A stretch of 64,000 nucleotides of DNA from Microcebus murinus (GCF_040939455.1 NC_134111.1:59228501-59292500); one strand, 5' to 3'; positions 43,701 through 56,590 are shown, counted from the first letter of the stretch. Notes: a model not told the origin generated them from the letters alone. A program made the numbers and translations.

Positions 43701-44636
43701 CAATCATTTCTGCACATATTATGAGAAGAGATACAATCTATCAGAAGATACTGGGCATATACCATTAATTCAGAAAATTTCAGGTCTTATTCCTCCCCCA
43801 ATATTTTTTTACTTCTTTTTTAACTGGGCTCTGTCTATATTCTTATCTACTTCATGCAATATAAGCAAAATATCCTCAGTTATTTGGCTTCCAGCACATG
43901 TTTTTCTTTTGATTCTAAAATTAATCAGATCGTTATCTTACAAATAGATTCTAAACAAAAAAAAAAGTCAATGAATACTAATAGCGATTTTTAAATATTC
44001 TATGGACGTATTATAGGTCTAGTACTCCTCAACTGTAGTCTACAAAGCTTGTTAAAACTGAGTGAATCAAATACATATGGCAAAATATTTTATAAAACTA
44101 CATTTTAATTTTAAGTAGTAAAAAGTTCTCATTCAATAAAATTAAACATTAACATTAAATAATCTAAGAGATGAGCCTGCAGCAGTAATGAGTTATGGCC
44201 AGACCAAACATTCACATCTTCACCATTCATTACCCCAATTCCATAGCTAAGATCGTGTCAAAAATCAATCAACAGTGTTAGAAATGGCCAGAACATCCAC
44301 ACTGTCTTTAAAGGATCTCATTGGCAAGATCACAAAATAGAGGTTGGTTCCACAAAAGTGGTCTATTTTACTCATGGTGAATTCCCAAGTTACTGAATCA
44401 ACCTTAAATTCTGTATATATTCTGTATATACATATCATTAAAAATTACAAGCAAAAGAGGCTCAAGAGCCATCACAAATAATTGGAAGCTTTCGAGATTT
44501 TCTCTCTTCTCCCTCTAGGTGGTAGGCCAAACAGTGGGCCTGCATTAGTTTTATTTTACATCCCCAGAACAGTAAGCTTTCAGAGGCAGCCAAGGATTTA
44601 TATACCAAAGTTTTGAATTTAACCTAAACAGGGAAA
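43701..44636. other. No gene recognised
   Basis: Unique sequence; some decayed repeat is possible near 44160-44600 but could not be assigned. Confidence 0.4.
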
Positions 44637-44716
44637 TTTTTTAATTTTTTTTTATTTTGGCATATTACGGGGGTACAAATGTTTAGGTTACATATATTGC
44701 CTTTGCCTCACTCGAA
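44637..44716 (-). mobile_element. Strepsirrhine L1 3' end, extremely truncated
   Basis: T-rich tail, then TTTTGGCATATTACGGGGGTACAAATGTTTAGGTTACATATATTGCC, the reverse complement of the lemur L1 3' terminus. Only about 75 bases were inserted. Confidence 0.88.
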
Positions 44717-45600
44717 ATAAGCACTTATGAAAACACCTATTACATGATTTGTTGGTTTCATGGTCAGTTTTATGCAGACATGGATTAGAAGAAGTTGACT
44801 CAGCTATGCTCAAGAAATCATTTTCCTTTTTTCCAAATATGTCCCCCACTTGCTTGAATATGCCTAAGATTGTTGAAGAGAAAGCTTTTTATTGTAGCAT
44901 TACTTAAAAATGTTAAATTGCAAATAATTGTTGGAGAAGACAAGGACTACAGGGCATAAATTACTGACATCAAATCATTCTTGAAAGAAGCAGGGAGTCC
45001 AAACAGTGCTTAAGGGCTTTGTTACATGAAGAGAGAGACAAGAAGTACAAAAAAGGGAAGTTATTTTACAAGGGACTAATCTCTCCCACTTCAAAACCTT
45101 GCCAAATTATTAAATTTGCCACATTGATCTGTAATAAATACTTCTTAAGACAAATAGTGTCTGAGTTAACCAAATTCTCTATATTTTTAAAATAAAAAAT
45201 CAGCTCTTTTTTTGGTTTAAGTGAAGCCATATGTTTTGTATTCAAAATAATGTTATCTTGACTTATGCAGTAATACATTTCTTCACATGTACTCAGATTG
45301 TCAATACTGATATAAAATTTTTCATCCACTTACATATTTTCAATAAATACAATCAATGTAAACATATATTTATTTCTGGTGCTTTTCATTCACATCAATG
45401 ACAAATGCATGATTATGTGCTTGCAGTACTGTAAGTATGTTAATATATATGCACAGGACCTTCCCCCACCCAAAAGCTCCATAAAATACTGAATATTCAT
45501 TACCTAATTGTATATTCATGCTTATTCCATGCAAGAGAACCCAACTGCCTTTCCTATTACCATTAGCTAAAACTCCAGATAAAATTGTCACAATTATCTA
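44717..45600. other. No gene recognised
   Basis: Unique AT-rich sequence. Minus-strand frames at 45066-45591 have no recognised similarity. Confidence 0.4.
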
Positions 45601-45812
45601 GGAAGGGAGAAAGGAAGGAAGAGAGAGATGGAAGGAGGGAGGGAGGGAGGGAGGGAGGGAGGAAGAAGAAGAAAGGAAGAAGGAAGGGAGGGAGGGAGAG
45701 AGAGAGGGAGGGAGGGAGGAAGGAAGGAAGGAAGGAAGGAAGGAAGGAAGGAAGGAAGGAAGGGAGGGAGGGAGGGAGGGAGGGAGGGAGGGAGGGAGGG
45801 AGGGAGGGAAGC
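45601..45812 (+). repeat. (GGAA)n/(GGGA)n polypurine microsatellite
   Basis: About 210 bases of almost uninterrupted purine on the plus strand. It has a mixed GGGA/GGAA first half, then about ten GGAA units and about twelve GGGA units. The KEGR/EGGR and PPSL/LPSF open frames on both strands are artefacts of this tract. Confidence 0.98.
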
Positions 45813-46014
45813 AAAAGGCTGATTGACTATAAAATCAGAAATCACATAAATAAGATATATTTATACCTCAGAGGATAGGTTCAGTTCAAAGTGTATATAA
45901 TATATATATAATAACATCTAATTTAGACCTACTGAAAGTCACTGCTAACTTCACATGATTTAAATGGACAAATTGTATTTATGAAGACTTTTACAATGAT
46001 TTGGTACAGCATGT

Positions 46015-46140
46015 TGGCAGAGTAGAATCAACACTAGATTTGGATTCATAGTGACTGAGTTCAGCTTCTGGCACTACTCTTTGCTAGTTATCTAAACACT
46101 TAAGCTCTCTATATTTCAGTATCTTCATCTATAAATAAAA
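46015..46140 (+). mobile_element. MIR SINE fragment
   Basis: ATTTGGATTCATAGTGACTGAGTTCAGCTTCTGGCACTACTC and CTCTATATTTCAGTATCTTCATC. Confidence 0.7.
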
Positions 46141-46164
46141 AGCCAAAAGAGGTGAAGATAAGGT

Positions 46165-46330
46165 TGAATCTATTCCCAGCCTCACCACTTACTAACTCAA
46201 TAACCTTGAAGAGACTGCTTAGTATTTCTAGTTTCCTCCAACATAAAGTACTAATCATAGAACTTAATTCACTGGGTTGTCGTGAAGTTTCAGAGAGGCC
46301 ATGCATGTAACATGATCCTTGATCCATGAT
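46165..46330 (+). mobile_element. MIR SINE fragment, second copy
   Basis: CCAGCCTCACCACTTACTAACTC, then GTTTCCTCCAACATAAAGTACTAATCATAG and CACTGGGTTGTCGTGAAGTTTC. This repeats the MIR order, so it is an independent adjacent MIR. Confidence 0.75.
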
Positions 46331-46345
46331 TTCCTTCCACCATGG

Positions 46346-46367
46346 TCCTTCCACCACGGTGGAAGGA
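46346..46367. repeat. Perfect inverted repeat, 10-bp arms, 2-base centre
   Basis: TCCTTCCACC, then AC, then GGTGGAAGGA. A further direct copy of TCCTTCCACC lies just upstream (about 46332-46341). Confidence 0.97.
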
Positions 46368-46369
46368 AA

Positions 46370-49300
46370 CATTCAATAACATCAGATCTATCAGTATGAT
46401 CTTGAAGGGATATAAGAAAAGCTGCCCTACGAACTTTAGAGTATTCTTGTGATGCTCAACCTCTAATAAGGTTTATAAAAAACTGTAACACATGTGAACT
46501 ATGTTTTAAACCATTACAGACTGACCAGTAGGTCTATATTTGTTCATATGTAAATTAATTTAACTGATAATGGAGTATTAATACTATGTACATAGAAGAA
46601 AATTTGGAAGTGTTTTGTTACTTAGCCAGGATGTTTACAGGCAGATCTGCTTGGGACTTAATTACCTTCACATGTTAGAAAAGGAAATATTAATTAAGTT
46701 TAAAAATCCCAAATTAACTATTGTAAGTGAAGCTTTATGTGACTGGAGCAGGAAATAACTAGCTTAAGGCTATATCAGGATATTAAAGTTCCTTTTCCAA
46801 CTAATAAACCTATCAATTCCAAGTCCAAAGCACCAAAATTAAAATCAATTTGGGAGTTTTATGTCAGCCATTTAGAAACATTTGCTGAAAATATCTTAAT
46901 TAACCTAGTTTAATAATTTAGATAATTATAAAACATATTGCTTTTATTAGATTATTTTTAAATCAGGCATTGCCTTTTCAAATTAGTTTATCACTTTATA
47001 ATGTAAACCTTTATAATTTCAGGGAAAATAAGTAATTTAAAAATTCAACCTTAAATATTTCAAAATATATATTCTGTGAATTTTTTAAACTATGTTCAAT
47101 TTAACAAAAAATTGATGCATTTGATCTTTTATTTGATAGATGTATCTATGTATACACTTTAAAGTCAAATTGTTTAATTTTCTGAATAGCTACAAAGTAA
47201 ATTTTCCAAGTAAATGTAAGTAAAAGCATCACCAAAAATGTATGAAAATATCTAATATTCTACACTAGTTAAACATTTTTGTAAGTTTAATGAATTAATT
47301 AAATTGCATATAATATTTGATATATTCTAAGTATTAGATGTCATTAATTATTTTATTTGTAGTTTTTTGGTATTTAAAATTCCTATGAATCTCGTTTTAT
47401 CCTGTAAAGCATATTCGATTATTCTATTAGGCAATAAAAGAACAGTACCTATTTTGGGAATAGAAATCTCTTGGTTCCCTGGCATATCTTTAGAATTTCT
47501 ACACTATGAGTTTACGTCAATGGACGATAAATCTTTGGTTCTTGAAGATGTCCAACTGGTGTATCAAAGCCAATTGTCAAGATAATAACTTGGATGTTTC
47601 TCAGTTTTCACATTTGTTTTGACTTCTCTGCCAAAATCATATATTTATCTTTTGGGGGGAAATCATGTTAATGAAAATAAGCATATGTCTCCATGTCCAA
47701 AAGCCAGATAAAGAAAATCAGAGTGTGAGTACATTTATAAGAATTATCATTGATGGGCATTGCTTCCATATCTCATTTTTCCTTGGGCTTTTTTAGGCGT
47801 CTGTGTATTTATGAGTGTGCTCTGAGTGAGTCTGCTCAAGGCAGCTGCTCTACTTCCCTTAAGTTACAAATCCAGGAAGCAGTGGGTGGTAGGAAAGATA
47901 GCATCAGAGGAGAGGGTGGCCCTCTTACACAGTCAATGTGATACTGAAGACAAATCACTGTTTGTGACTGGACGATATATGAAATGTTGATAGTGTAAAT
48001 AGTTCAGATATAAAAGTATCAGTAAGATTATAGAAAATAAAGTCCAGTTTCCTTTAAGTATATTTATTTATGTTTTCCAAAAATTATCCTGGCAATTAAA
48101 TAAAACATACAGATTAGTATCATTAATTCCAAGTAGCTTGGTATTTGACCAACTGTAAGATTAAACCCTAATATATCACTGACAGTGGTTGTGAGCCACT
48201 CCAATTCGCTATTGTAGCTATATCTCATCAGATAAGCCAGATTACAAGATTTTTAAGGGTAGGCACTGTGATTTGCTTTGTGTAGTTCATCCCTGGGGTT
48301 TCAAATTAAGACTCTCACCTTCCTTTTGTACATCAAACTACAAAAGGAAGAGGGCATGCCTTGATTATGGGCAGTAGAGTAGTTGGGGAGGTTTTATTTA
48401 TTATATTTTGGTTTACTTTATTTTGTTTACAATATTAAAATTGCACTTTTAACTGTATTTTAACCAAGTACATGTAATCTTTATGTCCTTGACAAACTAA
48501 ATAGTGGAAACAGTTCTTTTAGAAAAAATGTTTTCATTAAAAAAATAGATGCTTCAATTTATCTTTCAAGGTCAGTCTATATTAAACTCAAGATACTCCT
48601 GAAAAATTCTTGTGAATTATAATGTGAGACTTATAATTTAACTGAAATGCTGTCCTTAATAGAGTTTATTTTTAATAAGATATAGACTAAAACTATATGG
48701 CAATTGAACAGAGCATTATGAAGCACCATATGGGCTTCTAAACTGAGAAGATGATGCACATAGGGCCTGCCAACTATTCCTCTCTGTCTCTCCTTCCCCA
48801 CCTGCCAGTCTCCCTCCACATCCTGAATTCTGTCATGATATTGGATGTCTTTGGTAAAAATTACTTAAATGGTGGTCTCTGTGTTCCTCAGTAAACATCT
48901 CTTAATAACTAACAAAAGGCAGAAAATAAAAAGAACCCTAACCTTCTTAAAATTCAGTGACCTGTTTCAAGTTACAGGACTATGAACATAAACATTTCCA
49001 AATGTGGATAAGAGGTGACAAAGCAATTACCTGACCATAATTGGAGAGCAGGGCCAGGCAATGAAAAGATACTAATGAAATTGAGGCAGGTGACTTGCTC
49101 AGAGCAGCAGCAAGACAGATAGTAGTAAACAAAATAGCCTTAACAGATAGTAGTAAACAAAAATAATTGAAGCTGTCTGGCTTCTCTCCCTTGCTTATGG
49201 TCAAAGTTTAAGATTTTCTCTTCTATAAGATGCTTTCCTTTGCTGTTTATGCTTCCTTCTGCTGTCCAAACTTAGATCCTAAGTCCAGATGAGTTTAAGT

Positions 49301-49984
49301 CACAAGGAAAAAAGCTATGTAAAATATTCATAAAAACATAGGATTTGGGGCATTCCACCAGCTCAGAGGATGAAACATCTGTGGAACTTGCTCTGGTGGC
49401 AAGAAATCAAGGTCAGCCAGCTTAAAGGCAAGTGATGTAATGAGGGGAGGATTTGTTTGATATCTGTTTCCCCTCACCCTCCAAACCTGTCTTCTTTCCT
49501 CTTATGTAAATGAGAATTTCCATTAAAATGTAGTATGCATAGTATTACTTCAAAATTTTAATGTATAATTGCAGTTACTAGCCTTGTTCTCTGCCTCTAT
49601 TGTCTGGGACTTCTTGATTCCCTCTATATTTGTTCCTCTGATGATTCACTTTGCCTTCCCCTTGTCCCCATCTCATCTTTCTGATTCTTCTCCTTCATTT
49701 ACCTCCTTCTCTTATGATGGGGAAAAACAAAGAGGTAGAATTATAGCAAAGGGTGTGATGAGCATAAAAAGGAATAAATAGTGCAATGGATGTCTTATTT
49801 TGTCATTTACTGCTTGTGTAATATTTATCATTTTTATAATAATTAAATACCAATCTTACTAGGGTGTTCCTCTCTTTATCCTTTTAGAGCTTAGTTATTA
49901 GACATGCTATGTTTTTTCTTAGTCCATAGCTACATATTTTTCTAAGTAATACTGTCAGTATGACTACATATGTATTTCCAAAAA
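46370..49984. other. No gene recognised; mostly unique
   Basis: About 3.6 kb with almost no recognisable repeats. Short frames (for example 47367-47585 and 48980-49204) lack recognisable similarity. A 20-bp direct duplication lies at 49115-49162. Confidence 0.45.
49115..49162 (+). repeat. 20-bp direct duplication
   Basis: ACAGATAGTAGTAAACAAAA occurs at 49115-49134 and again at 49143-49162, separated by 8 bases. Confidence 0.95.
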
Positions 49985-50405
49985 GGTAAGAATTGGAAAA
50001 GAGAAATGAGACACAGGCAGAAGAATGGTAGACCAGGATGAAGGAAGAATCCAGAGACTTCTCCCTGTCTCTCTCTGCCATAGTTAGCTTCTCTGATAAT
50101 GGCAGCTCCTTTTCTGTGGCTTTAGTTCCCAGTAGACAGCCCCATCCTCTGTTGTTCCAGCTTCTGCCAAGCAGCACCTACCCTGTTCCTAGCTCCCACC
50201 ACATGGGTTCCTGAAACACACTTGAGTCCTAGGGATAATAGCAGCTCCCTGCAATTGCTATCCTGTGGGTTGTTTCACTTTTCCCTGTTCAATTCCTTTT
50301 CTCTCACATTGCCAGTATAACCAGTTCCCTCTAATAAATTAATTCCTTCTGTTTTAAATATTTAGAATGGTTTCTATTTCCTTGACCAACCCTGATGGAT
50401 ACAAA
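49985..50405 (+). mobile_element. Old LTR-like repeat (ERVL/MaLR class), uncertain
   Basis: The 3' end CTCTAATAAATTAATTCCTTCTGTTTTAAATA, then TAGAATGGTTTCTATTTCCTTGACCAACCCTGATGGATAC resembles mammalian LTR ends with the AATAAA signal. Subfamily not assigned. Confidence 0.5.
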
Positions 50406-50409
50406 CATT

Positions 50410-50520
50410 ACAGTGGAAAGAGCCCTACAAATGAAATTGGAAAACCTGATTTCATGTCCTAATTGTAACTAATTAGCTAGAAAGTTTGGGTCATTCAACC
50501 TAGAGTTCATAAAGTTGCTT
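50410..50520 (+). mobile_element. MIR SINE fragment
   Basis: AGTGGAAAGAGCCCTACAAATGAAATTGG and AAAGTTTGGGTCATTCAACC; abuts the LTR-like repeat. Confidence 0.5.
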
Positions 50521-53500
50521 TGTGGCTCAAACCTCATAGCTTAAAATGAAAGCTCTCTAACTCACCTCCATTAACAGACTTGTGTCATATTAAAACTCTT
50601 TGTTTCTCTCTAAAATAAACTGACTTTCACAGCACAGTGAAAGTTCAGAGATGTAGTCTTCTTTCCAGGAGTCTACACTTTGTTTCTACACTCTAATTTA
50701 TGTTCTTACCAGCAGTAGCTTATATTTATTCTAAGACCTATTTATGCCAGTTGTTTGGTAATTAAATAATGTAATTAGTAAGTGACAGAGGCCAAACTGG
50801 TTTGGTGACTTTTATCACATAGTGATGTAAGAGAAGGACTTCTACCAAATAGAGAAACAAAAAAAGAAGTGACTTTTTGAAGCACTATAAGTTTGAGGAG
50901 AACAACTATTCCTCCCTTCATCCTCCCTGTAGCTGAGGAAAAGTATTTAAATTAATCCTTCAGCTCCAATCTTCCAAAACAAAGAAGTATTCAAAATATC
51001 TCCCTTTGCTGCTAAAGCAAGTACTAGTAATCATCTCTTTTGAAAGTGACTAAGCTCCTGATATGCAAAGCACCTGATGCAGCTTGAGTACAAAAAAGGG
51101 GCAGATCAGAAGGATGAAGTGGCACAAGTACAGTCTGCATTCCCATCATGTGCTGTTGCAAGGATGCACAAGGTTGTCTGCGATGCAGCTAGACAATGGA
51201 GAAGGTGAGGAAGCTAAAGCCATTTGGCTGGTACCCATTCCAAGGGGCCACTCCCTCACTGGATGGGTGTACCCCAGAAGCAAGGCAGTACAGGTGGTCC
51301 ATCAGCTGTGGGAAGGAAAGTGGTAAAGATGGTGTTGAGATTAAGACAGATATCCCATATCAAGAGATTGTGCATCAGGAGGCCATGATAACACCCTGTA
51401 AGAAACCAACAACTGGGCATGAGTGCCAGCATTTGAAAGCACACCATACAAACCAAAGCCATGTGGAGAAAAAAAATCAGTGATCACCAATACAAAGGAA
51501 CAGCAGTTTCACTATCCATGAAGGGTGGTTCTCATCCAAGAGCAAGAGTTCAATCAACCAAACAGCTTTGTGCTGTTGCCAGTTGTTGGTTCCTCACAGG
51601 AGAACTTCTTTTCCTCTCCCTCCTCACCAAACCAATACCTGAGAAACGAGTGTGGAGAATCAGAGGGATTGTTAACAACTAAAATAAAATGTGCTATTAA
51701 CTGTAAATGACAGAATGTTATAGAATTGAACTGAAATTATATTAAGGAAGCCTACTAACACACAGCAGGAAAGATGGTTAACTTGAAAGAACTGCTAGTG
51801 AAAAAGTAATAGAAGTTATTGAAAAATTTAACCATTTCATGTTTTTATCCCCAAGTTGATATTTCATCAAAATGATTACTTTCAAAGTATTTTTTATAAT
51901 TCCATCTTTAACAGATACTTTCAACTAACTGCAGTCAGGGCTCATTTGGTAGATGAACTCACTTTGTAAACTAAAAAAATGCAACTTGAAGTATATCAGT
52001 GATTATTAGGAATAAATAGGTATACAAATAGGATTTAACAAAAAAAAGCCTTCATAGATAGCCCTAGTTATGAATTGCATTTGCAAAAACAAAGAGGCAT
52101 TTGAACATCTTGAGTGCTGGGTTTCCATCTCATTTTAGGGCTCATATTCCAAATAGCCAGCCTGCCCTTTCTGGTCTAACCCCTTTTTGCTGTCCATATC
52201 TGTCTAGCAGAACTATCATTTCCTAAAATAAATCTATCCCTTATAAAAGGGGGAGAATAAAAGAAATTTCACAGGAAACCAACTGAGATTGATATTATTT
52301 AAGCCAGCTTATGCCTTTCTGCCTTTGATGACGAGCATAGACATTTTCTTCTTGAAAAGACTCCAGACTAGAACTAATTCATCAAGAACATCAGAATTTA
52401 TTTTATGTGAGTTGTTTTTATTAATCAGGCCTAGATAACCAACAGCGCCCAGTGAGTCCTAATTAAAATACATAATCCATACAGATACTTGACAAATGTT
52501 TCATATTACACAGGCAAACATCCTGAAAATAATAGATCTATTATACATTCATTTGCATGTAGGCAGAGTAGGCTGCTGCCTATGTGATGTGATTTGGCAG
52601 CTACTGGAAAGCCCACTCTGACCAAAAAACTCTCAGAAATGTCTTGTGAAAGAGCCAGAAATTTCTATGACGAGGATAAAGACATCAATAGTACTTATTT
52701 AAATTTAAAAGCTAATACATATATCAATTATTACTTTTAATATTTTCACATAAATTAGTTACTCAACTAATTATTTCCCAGTTCTCTGAGAAGTTAGTAC
52801 ATAGAATAAGTAAGTTTTGAAGAAGAAAGTTAAATAGCAATTTTTATCACAGCACTGAGAATCAGAGAAGTAGGGTCTGAAAGAGGGATGTAAATATGGG
52901 AATGGCTTACCCTAAAATAAATAACTACAATTTTTCCTAGGACCAGGCTTCTACACAATTTAATTTCTATCAAGTTTTTTTTTTTATCCAAGAACTTCAT
53001 TTATGCTTCATTTATTCTTTCTTCTCTTGAAAAATTAATAACAATCTGAGTTTAGAAGAAAATTAGATAACATTTTGCATTCAGGAGTGTTGACCACATT
53101 TAATAAAACCTTAATTAACAGAGAACCACCCTACTAGGCTGTTCAATATCTTGATTATTGTTATTTATTTTTACTTATTTATCTTTATTTGTTATCATTT
53201 ATAATCAATATTTAAGAGAAATTATTACTAAGCCACTTACTAAGAGTTTAGTTTTCTTAAAGAATTTTTAAATAAGAATTTAAAGAGATGAATATGTGGT
53301 GACTAGCACCAAACTAACCTATCTTGTACTTCACAGATTTGACCAGTAGCAATTCAGATTCAACATCCCCAAGATTGTAAAAACACCAGTAATCAAACAA
53401 ACAATTCAATACATTTTCTAATTGTATCAGAATGCAGAAAAGTTTATAAATATATTACAGAAAGATCTGGAAAGTGATTCTAGTCCTATCACAAGTTTAA

Positions 53501-55984
53501 AATAAACATTTGCATTCCAAACTTTGTGTTTTTTCCCCAAAATATGGAAAGAGAATTTGCTTTTATTCTCATCTTAAATCAATGGATATATTTGCTTAGA
53601 CACCAGAGGAAAAATAGTGGGCAGAAGACCAGACCAGAGCCTGAAGAAACCTGTGTTCCAGAGTCAACTCTTATTAACAGGAAACAGCTGGTTTTGCCTT
53701 CTTTCCCAAGACCTCCTGAATAGCTCCATGCTTTTCAATTTTTGTTTTTAAAGTACCTGAGCCAAAACAACGGCAAGCTTGATTTTTAAAATAGGATCAG
53801 TGACAAATGCTGAAATGCCAAGCTGAAACTCACAGGATACAACCAAGCAAAATGCAAGAAGGAATTTGGAAGGCAGATTAGGGGAATGTGGGCTCAAATC
53901 TGTGCCTGCCAACTGCTCTCAATAAACTGTGCTGAGGTCAAAGAAACACTTGGGAATTTATTCAAAAACACACACAGACCAAGGAGGCAGATGCTGCTTC
54001 TCCATGAATTTGGGGGGAATTATTTTTCTTTTGTAAATAAGAGTGCTAGAGCATTTCTCCCAAACTTTGGATTTCTGCCTTCCTTTGTGGCTGAGGTTCT
54101 TTCTTCTGGGGCCTAAACTTTTATCTGGAGTAGATGAGGCCCCTTTGCTACATCCCTTGTTCATGCAACACTAATGTATTTTCCCCACTTGGAACCATAT
54201 TCCACTCATGGTTCTGCATTCCCTCAGACAGGTCACGCTAAGGTCAAACAGCAATTCCACAGCGGAAAAACTGACCACAACATATTCTCTAAATGTTTGC
54301 AAGCCACTCCTGGAAGAATGTTCCATGTGGGTAATCAATTAACTGTTTCCTATAATCACAATTTGTAAGACTAATGGAAAGCAGAGATGTGTTTAAGATT
54401 AAACCCATCTTATACAGCTGATAGTATACAGTGAAGGTCACTGTATGTTAGGATTTATACATAATAAAAAATTGATATTTATAAACTACTTTGAAATTCT
54501 AAAATTCATTATACACTTTAGATTATAGAAGCTTTGAATCCTCAAATCATTAATGTTTCAGATTCTCTTGAAAAAAACTATTTTTGTGGAGAAAATATTT
54601 TAAAAGATATTTGGAATATATTTGAATACTTCTTTTAAAAGTCTTGAAAAAATTATAACAAACACCAAATATAATCAATTCCTGTTGGATCTTTTCATAA
54701 AATAGATTTAATTTGCAAGCCAGAATTATGTTTCTATTAATTTAGATTTTTTCCCTCTTTCAAACTACAAGTGTTATTAATTATGCAAAAAGACACAAAA
54801 CTAATCATTCTGGAAGAACACAGGAGATTTAGAAGTCACAAGTTACACATAAATCAGGAGTTAATGATAATATAATCAGCAACGTGGTATTGTATTATGC
54901 ATAGTATATATAGCATATTGCAGAAGAAAAGAGTGAATTAGGAAATCAAAATGTGATTTGCAGATCTCTGGAAAATGTCTCCAAATTTAAACAAATTGCA
55001 TACTTAAATAGAAAACAAATGCCTTTTTCTGTCTAGATTATATTATTGTTACAAATCATTAACTATAGGTAAGGGCAAAGCTGATGAACTCTTTTATAAC
55101 TTAAATAGATATATAATACAGAGCAGAGAAGCAACAGTATTATTCTTAGTACATATTATTTTCATTCCTTCACCAAGTTATTAGGGTTCTTTCAATGAGA
55201 TAGTGTGCATGTGTGTGTTTATGTTTATACTACTTATGGACAAGGTTATTCAATAGTTTGTGCTATCTGTATTATATAATTCCATTTATTCAATAGTAAC
55301 ATTTGGTTAAGGTAAATTGATATATAAATGAAATCCAGTAGAAAATCTAATTAGACTCAATTTAGGCATTATCTTTATAACTTCCTTAGCTTTTCCTTAA
55401 AAAAAATTTATTTGTACATTCATAGTCAGTTAAAGTCATTAGATTTTTATTCATCTCTGATGAAAAAGAGGGATATTTTTCTTTTGGAGATTCTTAGAAA
55501 ACAAATAGTTAATTCTTGACTCCATATATCTGAGATAATCATAAAACCAGCAATAGAACCCAAGTTTAAGCTCTGTTCAGCCTACTAGAGAATTTTTACT
55601 ATAAATAAAATAAGTAAATCTGAGAATGACAAATAACCAAATGAATTTGTCTTTACCCAGTCCAGCAAAAATGTCCTGAACTCTAAACAAAAGTATTAAA
55701 CACATTAATTAATAAATAATTAATTAATTTGCAAACTTAGTATAGAATAGATTAATTCACAGAGCGTTTACTAGCCTTTCTATTTGATTGTTATCACTAG
55801 AATAAGACCTTGTTCTTCCAGGGAAATCTTGCTCTGGTCAACTACTTTCTTGACACATACCATCAGAATTCAGAGTAATTCCAGGCAAACCAGACTCTTT
55901 GTTAGCCTTACTCTACTACTGTCCCTGAAGTATTGGTGATTTTGAGATCTTTAGTTCCATTATATTGAAGAAAAAAAGGAATAA
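50521..55984. other. No gene recognised; long unique tract
   Basis: 5.4 kb with little recognisable repeat. At 51080-51710 a somewhat GC-richer stretch holds four overlapping frames and may be a decayed pseudogene or repeat. At 52320-52640 and 53750-54350 there are non-repetitive blocks rich in transcription-factor-like motifs that could be conserved non-coding elements. No exon was supported on either strand. Confidence 0.4.
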
Positions 55985-56042
55985 TATGTTAATGAGCAAT
56001 TACCATGCTCCAGTCACAGTTCTAGGTACTAAGGACACATGG
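55985..56042 (-). mobile_element. LINE L2 3' end (segment 1 of 2)
   Basis: ATTACCATGCTCCAGTCACAGTTCTAGGTACTAAGGACAC, the reverse complement of the L2 tail. Confidence 0.6.
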
Positions 56043-56440
56043 TTGTATTATTCAAGATAGGCTAACTGCTATAACAACCCCAAATTTTCATAGCTTCACA
56101 CAATAGAATTCTACCTCTGTGTCAGGTACAGCATCAATGATTGTGTTTAGTATGTGGCCATCAAGTGATAATTCAGAAACCCAGATTCTTTCCATGTTGT
56201 GGTTCTACTATCCTATAGAAAGCATCAGAGTCTTCTGTTGGAACTTCTGTGCCCATATAGCAGATAGAGAAAGACAGAGAGACTGGAAGCCAGACTTTGA
56301 AATGATGAATAACTTCCATTCATATTTCTCCAGCCAGAAACAAAACACTAGCATATACCAAACAGCAAGGAAGGCTGGAAACATAGTCTACCTATATAAC
56401 CAGGGAAGCAGGAAACATATTTAAAGAATAACTAGCCAAT
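56043..56440. mobile_element. Old interspersed repeat inside L2, LTR-like
   Basis: TATTCAAGATAGGCTAACTGCTATAACAACCCCAAATTTTCATAGC begins a known ancient mammalian repeat; GGCTGGAAACATAGTCTACCTATATAACCAGGG is near its end. It splits the L2. Family name not certain. Confidence 0.55.
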
Positions 56441-56454
56441 GTTTCCTACAATCA

Positions 56455-56590
56455 GTAAGTAGGGAAAAAAAAAAGATCCCTGACCTTAAGAAGTTTACAT
56501 TCTATATGGGGGAAACAAATGATTAAAAATAGGCATAATAAATTATAAATTACATAGTCTATATTAAGGTGATATATAACACAGTTGCAG
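56455..56590 (-). mobile_element. LINE L2 (segment 2 of 2)
   Basis: CCCTGACCTTAAGAAGTTTACATTCTATATGGGGG and the following ATGATTAAAAATAGG block continue the L2 from 56042. Confidence 0.7.

Noticed and set aside
45563..45878. Repetitive frames on both strands
   Set aside because: Direct translations of the GGAA/GGGA microsatellite.
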